Assembly: GCA_020161135.1 (NCBI GenBank)
Contig: JAIUOB010000003.1
Location: 310,001 to 374,000, forward strand
Origin: Gemmatimonadota bacterium
Lineage (GTDB): Bacteria; Gemmatimonadota; Gemmatimonadetes; Gemmatimonadales; Gemmatimonadaceae
Direction: 5' to 3'
Length of the DNA stretch: 64,000 nucleotides
A program made the position numbers and the translations under genes. The notes under the pieces were generated by a model. That model saw only the letters and a list, made by a program, of their open reading frames with translations, did no database searches and had not been told where the DNA came from. Positions 59,873 through 64,000 of the stretch are shown here, piece by piece. Within the stretch, counting starts at the first letter, position 1. Each line of letters starts with the position of its first letter.

Positions 59873-61374
59873 CAGAAGGGCGTGCCGTCGAAGTCGTCGG
59901 CCCCGCGCACCAGCTTGGGACCGCCATAGCCGCCGCCATTGCCGCCGCCCAGTTCTGCCGGCGCCTGGCGGTTCGAGAAGTTGTCGAAGCGGGTGAAGTG
60001 CTTGTGGAAGTACAGGCGCACGCTGCCGATCGGGCCGTTGCGCTGCTTGCCGATGATGATCTCCGCGCGACCTTCGAGGGTGGGATCCTTGAGGCGGCCG
60101 TTCTCATCCCGTTCGGCGTACACTTCCTGGCGGAAGATGAACATGATGACGTCGGCGTCCTGCTCGATGGCGCCCGACTCGCGCAGGTCGGAGAGCTGCG
60201 GACGGCCCTTGTCGTCGCCGGTGCGCTGCTCGGGGGCGCGCGACAACTGCGACAGCGCCACGACCGGCACGCCGAGCTCCTTCGCGAGGGCCTTGAGGCC
60301 ACGCGAGATCTGCGAGACTTCCTGCTGACGGTTCTCCACGCCGGCGGGACCGGTCATGAGCTGCAGGTAGTCGACGATGATGAGCCCCAGGTCGTGCTCC
60401 TTCTTGAGACGCCGCGCCTTGGCGCGCATCTCGAGGAGGGTGATCCCGGGGGTGTCATCGATGAAGATCGGCGCATGGCTCAGGATACCCGCGGCCTGCG
60501 CCAGGCGTGGCATCGATTCGTCGAGCGCCCGCCCACCTTTACGCAACGCCTGGGCGTCGATGAGCGCTTCCGACGCCAGCATACGCTGCACGAGCGATTC
60601 CTTGCTCATTTCGAGCGAGAAGAACGCCACCGGCACCTTGGCGCTGATGGCGGCGTGCTGCGCGATGTTGAGGGTGAACGCCGTCTTGCCCATCGAGGGG
60701 CGCGCCGCGACGATGACCAGGTCGGCGGGCTGGAACCCCGACAGCATGTGATCGAGCTCGGTGAACCCCGACGGCACGCCCGTGATGGCGTTGTCGCGCT
60801 GCGCGAGCAGCTCCAGGCGCTCCATGGCGGGCCAGAGCAGCTCCTTGATGCGCGTGAAGCCATCGCGTTCGTTGCTCTGCCCGAGCGCGAAGATGCGCGT
60901 CTCCGCCGCATCGAGGAGGTCGGTGGCGGCCTGCCGCGACTCGAAGGCCTCCTGCACGATCTCGGTGCTCACCTCGATGAGGCGCCGCAGCAGCGCCTTC
61001 TCGCGCACGATGCGCGCGTGGTACTCGACGTGCGCGACCGTGGGTACGGCATCCAGCAGGAAGCCCAGGTACTCGCGGCCACCGGCGTGCGCGAGTTCAC
61101 CACGCTTCTCGAGATCGTCGGCGAGCGTCAGCGGATCGACCACGCCGCCGCGCTCGCTGATGGCCGTCATCGACCGGAAGAGGCGGCGATGCCCCTCCCG
61201 ATAGAACATGGTCTCGTCGACGTGTTCCGCCGCCCGCAGGATGGCGTCCGCATCGAGCAGCATGGCGCCCAGCACGGCCTGCTCCGCCTCCTCACTCCAG
61301 GGGGGGCGGCGTTCCTTGTACGGATCGCGGGCGGCAGGCGGCGTCGTGGCCGGCGTGACGGTGAGCGAGGTCAT
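59872..61374 (-). CDS. dnaB: Replicative DNA helicase DnaB
   Basis: Hexameric 5'-3' helicase, 500 residues. The N-terminal primase-interaction domain starts at about residue 27 (SEEAEQAVLGAMLLD), the RecA-like domain has Walker A at 224-231 (ARPSMGKT), IIVDYLQLM (Walker B), SQLSRAPEQR and FIFRQEVY. The C-terminus ends in a Gly-rich tail of about 20 residues. No intein is present. ATG 61374. Confidence 0.97.
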   Translation of the reverse strand: MTSLTVTPATTPPAARDPYKERRPPWSEEAEQAVLGAMLLDADAILRAAEHVDETMFYREGHRRLFRSMTAISERGGVVDPLTLADDLEKRGELAHAGGREYLGFLLDAVPTVAHVEYHARIVREKALLRRLIEVSTEIVQEAFESRQAATDLLDAAETRIFALGQSNERDGFTRIKELLWPAMERLELLAQRDNAITGVPSGFTELDHMLSGFQPADLVIVAARPSMGKTAFTLNIAQHAAISAKVPVAFFSLEMSKESLVQRMLASEALIDAQALRKGGRALDESMPRLAQAAGILSHAPIFIDDTPGITLLEMRAKARRLKKEHDLGLIIVDYLQLMTGPAGVENRQQEVSQISRGLKALAKELGVPVVALSQLSRAPEQRTGDDKGRPQLSDLRESGAIEQDADVIMFIFRQEVYAERDENGRLKDPTLEGRAEIIIGKQRNGPIGSVRLYFHKHFTRFDNFSNRQAPAELGGGNGGGYGGPKLVRGADDFDGTPF

Positions 61375-61384
61375 GGCAGCGGAC

Positions 61385-62392
61385 TCACGAACCAGACGTC
61401 GCGGCAGCGCGCGACGCGTCGAGGATGCGGCGGGCGAGGCGCACGTCGTCCCACGTGGGGCGCTTCCACGCCTCGTTGCGAAGCAATGCGGCCGGGTGGT
61501 AGGTCACGACGAGGGGCACGGTGTGAAAGCGATGTACCTGCCCGCGGAGCTGACCGATGCCCGTCGTGGTCTGCAGCAGGGTCTGCGCCGCGAAGCGCCC
61601 GAGCGCGATGATCACGCGAGGCTGCACGAGCTCAACCTGTCGCAGCAGGAACGGGTGGCACGCGGCGACTTCGTCGGGAAGCGGATCGCGATTGCCCGGC
61701 GGCCGGTGCTTGAGCACGTTGCAGATGTAGACCTCGTCGCGCGACAGGCCAATGGCACCGAGGATCTTGGTGAGCAACTGACCGGCCGCACCGACGAACG
61801 GACGTCCCTGCTCGTCCTCATCGGCACCCGGCGCCTCGCCGACACACATCACGTCAGCCGTGAGCGGTCCCTCGCCCGGCACGGGACGACGCGCGGTCTT
61901 GTGCAGCCCGCAGGCCGTGCAGGCAGCAACCGCCTGGCCGAGCGCGTCGAGCGTAGGCAAGTCGTGTGCGCGGCCCGAGGCGGCCGCGCCGGCCGCGAGC
62001 CCCAGCGGAATGTCGAGCGCGGTCAGCCAGACCGGCGCTGGCGCGATCGCGCGGGCGGCAGGGGCGGCGGCGACGGCGACATCGGGAACCAGGCCAGGAG
62101 CGATGGTCCGCGGTGCGGGGAGCGGCGGTGGCGCCGGCGGGGGCGGGGGCGGGGCGGGCTCGTGCGCCGCCCCCTCGCTGCCGTTCGCCGGCCCTGTCGC
62201 CACGCTCCGGGGCGCTGCCGACGCGGAGCGGGCACTGGTGCCCGCGTCACCGCGCGCTCGACTGCCCTGCCCTCGGCTCATGCCGACGACCTTCAGCACC
62301 TCCTCGAGCGGAAGTGCGTCGAGCACGAACTCGGATTCGCCGAGCTCACGCCGCTGTTCGAGGTAGCGCCGGAGCCGGTCGCGGGCGTCCAC
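61385..62392 (-). CDS. udg: Family 4 uracil-DNA glycosylase with variant Fe-S ligand
   Basis: Protein of 335 residues. The C-terminal 190 form a type 4 uracil-DNA glycosylase: CTACGLHKT (Cys158/Cys161), GEAPGADEDEQGRPFVGAAG (catalytic motif), NVLKHRPPGNRDP, AACHPFL (Cys245) and TYHPAALLRN. In the Archaeoglobus enzyme the third Fe-S ligand is the Cys of NVLKCRPP; here that residue is His229, with a Cys (224) five residues before it. The first 140 residues are a Pro/Ala-rich linker. GTG 62392 is my start; it is uncertain. Confidence 0.85.
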   Translation of the reverse strand: MDARDRLRRYLEQRRELGESEFVLDALPLEEVLKVVGMSRGQGSRARGDAGTSARSASAAPRSVATGPANGSEGAAHEPAPPPPPPAPPPLPAPRTIAPGLVPDVAVAAAPAARAIAPAPVWLTALDIPLGLAAGAAASGRAHDLPTLDALGQAVAACTACGLHKTARRPVPGEGPLTADVMCVGEAPGADEDEQGRPFVGAAGQLLTKILGAIGLSRDEVYICNVLKHRPPGNRDPLPDEVAACHPFLLRQVELVQPRVIIALGRFAAQTLLQTTTGIGQLRGQVHRFHTVPLVVTYHPAALLRNEAWKRPTWDDVRLARRILDASRAAATSGS

Positions 62393-62428
62393 GTCGATGA
62401 TCCCGGGATGGCGGGTGGGGAGACGACG

Positions 62429-62459
62429 CGCCGCGCCGGGACAGGGTCCCGGCGCGGCG
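62429..62459 (-). terminator. 13-bp perfect hairpin between rpoZ and udg
   Basis: Arms 62429-62441 and 62447-62459 pair perfectly around a 5-base loop (CAGGG), the strongest hairpin in the window. No T-tract follows. It lies 21 bases after the rpoZ stop. Confidence 0.5.
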
Positions 62460-62480
62460 TGATGCAGGATCGGGAACGGC

Positions 62481-62690
62481 TCAGGCGGCCGGGCTGCGCC
62501 GCGGCACCACCTTGTACTCGATGTCGCCGTTCGAGAGCTCCTCGAGCGCGCGCGTCGTGAGCTTCTTCTCGTGCAGCGATCGCTCGCGCGGGAACTCGTT
62601 GAGCTTGCGGGCGAACTTGGCCGCAATGAGCACGCTCAGATACTTGTTGGCCGCGTGCTGCGACACTTCCTTCGGCGTGAACACCTGCAT
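62481..62690 (-). CDS. rpoZ: RNA polymerase omega subunit
   Basis: Assembly subunit of RNA polymerase, 69 residues. The NKYLSVLIAAKFARKLNE helix with the conserved Ala-Arg region and the KLTTRALEEL segment match omega, and it follows gmk by two bases, the conserved gmk-rpoZ order. ATG 62690. Confidence 0.93.
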   Translation of the reverse strand: MQVFTPKEVSQHAANKYLSVLIAAKFARKLNEFPRERSLHEKKLTTRALEELSNGDIEYKVVPRRSPAA

Positions 62691-62692
62691 GG

Positions 62693-63340
62693 TCAGCTAC
62701 CCCGGCTGAAATCGTGAATTTCCCGTTCGAGATCGGCGATCAACCCTTCGACCTGCGCCTCGACCTCGTGCACCCGGTCGTGTCGCAGCCCTTCGGCGTC
62801 GATGATCGCACTCACCTGATCGACGGCCCGTTCGAGGTTGTCATTGACCACGACGTAGTGGTAATGCCCCACCTCTCCCAACTCCGACCGCGCGTTGCGC
62901 AGCCGCACCAGCAACTTCTCCCGATCTTCGCTGCCCCGGGCGGCGAGGCGTGACAGCAGCACCTCCCCCGAAGGCGGCAGCACGAAGATCAGCACCGTGT
63001 CCGGGAACGCGGCGTGGAACTGCCGAGCACCCTGCACATCGATGTCCATGAGCACGTGGCGACCCGCCTCGAGCACCCGCCGCACTTCGGCCCGGAGCGT
63101 CCCGTACAGATTGCCGTGGACCTCGGCCCACTCCGCGAACTCCCCGGCATCGCGGGCCGCCAGGAACGACTCCCGGGTCAGAAACCGGTAGTCCCGCCCG
63201 TCGACCTCGCCCGGCCGGGGCGCTCGCGTCGTGCAACTCACAGAATAACCGATATCGCCCCGCCGCTCCAGCAGCCGTCGGGCGATCGTCGTCTTTCCGC
63301 CACCCGATGGAGCGGACAGGATGACCGGAAAGGTGCTCAC
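62693..63340 (-). CDS. gmk: Guanylate kinase
   Basis: Phosphorylates GMP to GDP. The 215-residue protein has the P-loop SAPSGGGKTT (about 9-18), SCTTRAPRPGEVDGRDY (GMP binding), FAEWAEVHGNLYGT and DIDVQGARQF. GTG 63340 overlaps the yicC stop (GTGA). Confidence 0.97.
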   Translation of the reverse strand: MSTFPVILSAPSGGGKTTIARRLLERRGDIGYSVSCTTRAPRPGEVDGRDYRFLTRESFLAARDAGEFAEWAEVHGNLYGTLRAEVRRVLEAGRHVLMDIDVQGARQFHAAFPDTVLIFVLPPSGEVLLSRLAARGSEDREKLLVRLRNARSELGEVGHYHYVVVNDNLERAVDQVSAIIDAEGLRHDRVHEVEAQVEGLIADLEREIHDFSRGS

Positions 63341-64000
63341 TCGAGGTTCTCGACCTGCTCGCGGATGCGCTCGAGCTCCTCTTTGAGCCCGACCACTTCG
63401 TGCTGAATGGCCGCGTCGGCCGCTTTGCTCCCGGTGGTGTTGGCCTCCCGGAGCATCTCCTGGAGGAGGAAGCCCAGCCGGCGTCCGACGCCCTCCGGGC
63501 CGGGCTCACGCAGGGCCTGCCGAAACGCCGCGATATGCGACCGGAATCGGTCCAGCTCTTCCGCCACGTCCATCCGGTCGGCGAGCAGCGCGATCTCCTG
63601 GGCCATGCGCCCTTCGTCCAGTGCGATGCCGTCGGCGAGGTCGCGGACCGTGGTGCGAAGCCGATCCCGGTGGGCCACGAGACGTTCGGGCGCCCGCAGG
63701 GCGATGCGGTCGAGGGCGTCGGCGACGACCGCCAACCGCTCCTCGAGGATCGACGTCAGCCGTGCCCCCTCGTCCGCGCGGGCCGTGGCGAGCGCCGCGA
63801 GGGCCCGGTCGACGATCGCGAGCAGGGCATCCGGCGACTCCGGTGCCGCCTCCTCGCGCTGCGCACCCAGCACGTCGGGCATCCGCAGCACGCTCGCCAG
63901 GTCGACGCCGCCCGACAGGCCATGGCGCTCGACCAGCGCATGCAACTGCTGCGCGACCGCCGCGAAGCGCACCTCGTCGATGGCCATCGGTGCGTCGGTC
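63337..64000 (-). CDS. yicC: YicC/YloC family endoribonuclease-like protein (N-terminus beyond window)
   Basis: The visible 220 codons are open to the right edge; the ATG at 63987 is internal, since the family is about 290 residues. The C-terminal YicC/DUF1732 motif is present: EELDRFRSHIAAFRQAL, GRRLGFLLQEMLREANTTGSKAADAAIQHEVVGLKEELERIREQVENLE in sequence, a helical region probably forming a coiled coil. E. coli YicC has RNase activity in vitro and affects RyhB. The yicC-gmk-rpoZ order is widely conserved. Confidence 0.92.
   Translation of the reverse strand, partial: TDAPMAIDEVRFAAVAQQLHALVERHGLSGGVDLASVLRMPDVLGAQREEAAPESPDALLAIVDRALAALATARADEGARLTSILEERLAVVADALDRIALRAPERLVAHRDRLRTTVRDLADGIALDEGRMAQEIALLADRMDVAEELDRFRSHIAAFRQALREPGPEGVGRRLGFLLQEMLREANTTGSKAADAAIQHEVVGLKEELERIREQVENLE

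Overview
The window is a gene-dense (about 95% coding), GC-rich bacterial chromosome segment made almost entirely of core metabolism. I see no rRNA, tRNA, CRISPR array, insertion sequence or prophage, and no stretch above 300 bases without a gene; the longest gap is 290 bases (39549-39838). The gene set points to a Gram-negative, respiring, menaquinone-using organism: Kdo/LPS-export genes, the futalosine menaquinone route (mqnE, mqnA, mqnC), a 14-subunit complex I, and a one-membrane-subunit (b558-type) succinate dehydrogenase. With the base composition and many Ala/Arg-rich proteins this fits Gemmatimonadota best. That taxonomic call is inference, not a search result.

Layout. 1-5273 (minus): lptC (cut by the window edge)-kdsD-kdsC-kdsA-pyrG-kdsB, building CMP-Kdo from arabinose 5-phosphate and CTP, with LPS export next to it. 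5381-6346 (plus): a TerC/Alx-type membrane protein, divergent from kdsB across overlapping promoters. 6413-18472 (minus): yceD-rpmF-plsX-fabH-fabD-fabG-acpP-fabF, then mqnE-mqnA-mqnC-ispF-dedA-xerD-trpG. 18572-21119: ndk and sucCD. 21268-39548 (minus): a complete nuoABCDEFGHIJKLMN operon, followed by a phosphohexomutase and a UPF0182 membrane protein. 39839-41722 (plus): dcd and a DUF389 membrane protein. 41750-47670 (minus): mdh-sdhC-sdhA-sdhB, then a TsdA-like dihaem cytochrome c and a Tat-exported DsrE-like protein. 47859-49935: moaD-moaE-moaA and an HU-type protein. 50082-64000 (minus): yicC (cut by the edge)-gmk-rpoZ-udg-dnaB-radA-ispD-tsaC-LMW phosphatase-aroE-comFC-gap-pgk-tpiA-secG-carA.

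How the genes work together. NADH from the citric-acid cycle (mdh and sucCD here) feeds complex I, succinate feeds SdhCAB, and both deliver electrons to the menaquinone whose early synthesis is encoded by the mqn genes. TsdA may add electrons from thiosulfate. yceD-rpmF-plsX-fab couples ribosome/rRNA maturation genes to membrane lipid synthesis. The kds genes and pyrG supply activated Kdo; ispD and ispF are two MEP-pathway steps in different operons.

Expression architecture. Most adjacent genes overlap by ATGA, GTGA, TGATG or TAATG, and GTG (once TTG) starts are common, which fixes several starts. Several transcription units begin with a recognisable promoter of the form TTGnnn, 16-18 bases, TAnnnT. 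Many unit boundaries carry a perfect GC hairpin without a T-tract. The most unusual feature is the nuoA leader, where two 3-codon minicistrons are chained by TGATG overlaps into the nuoA start. The window is otherwise ordinary housekeeping DNA, and I found no clearly novel multi-gene system.
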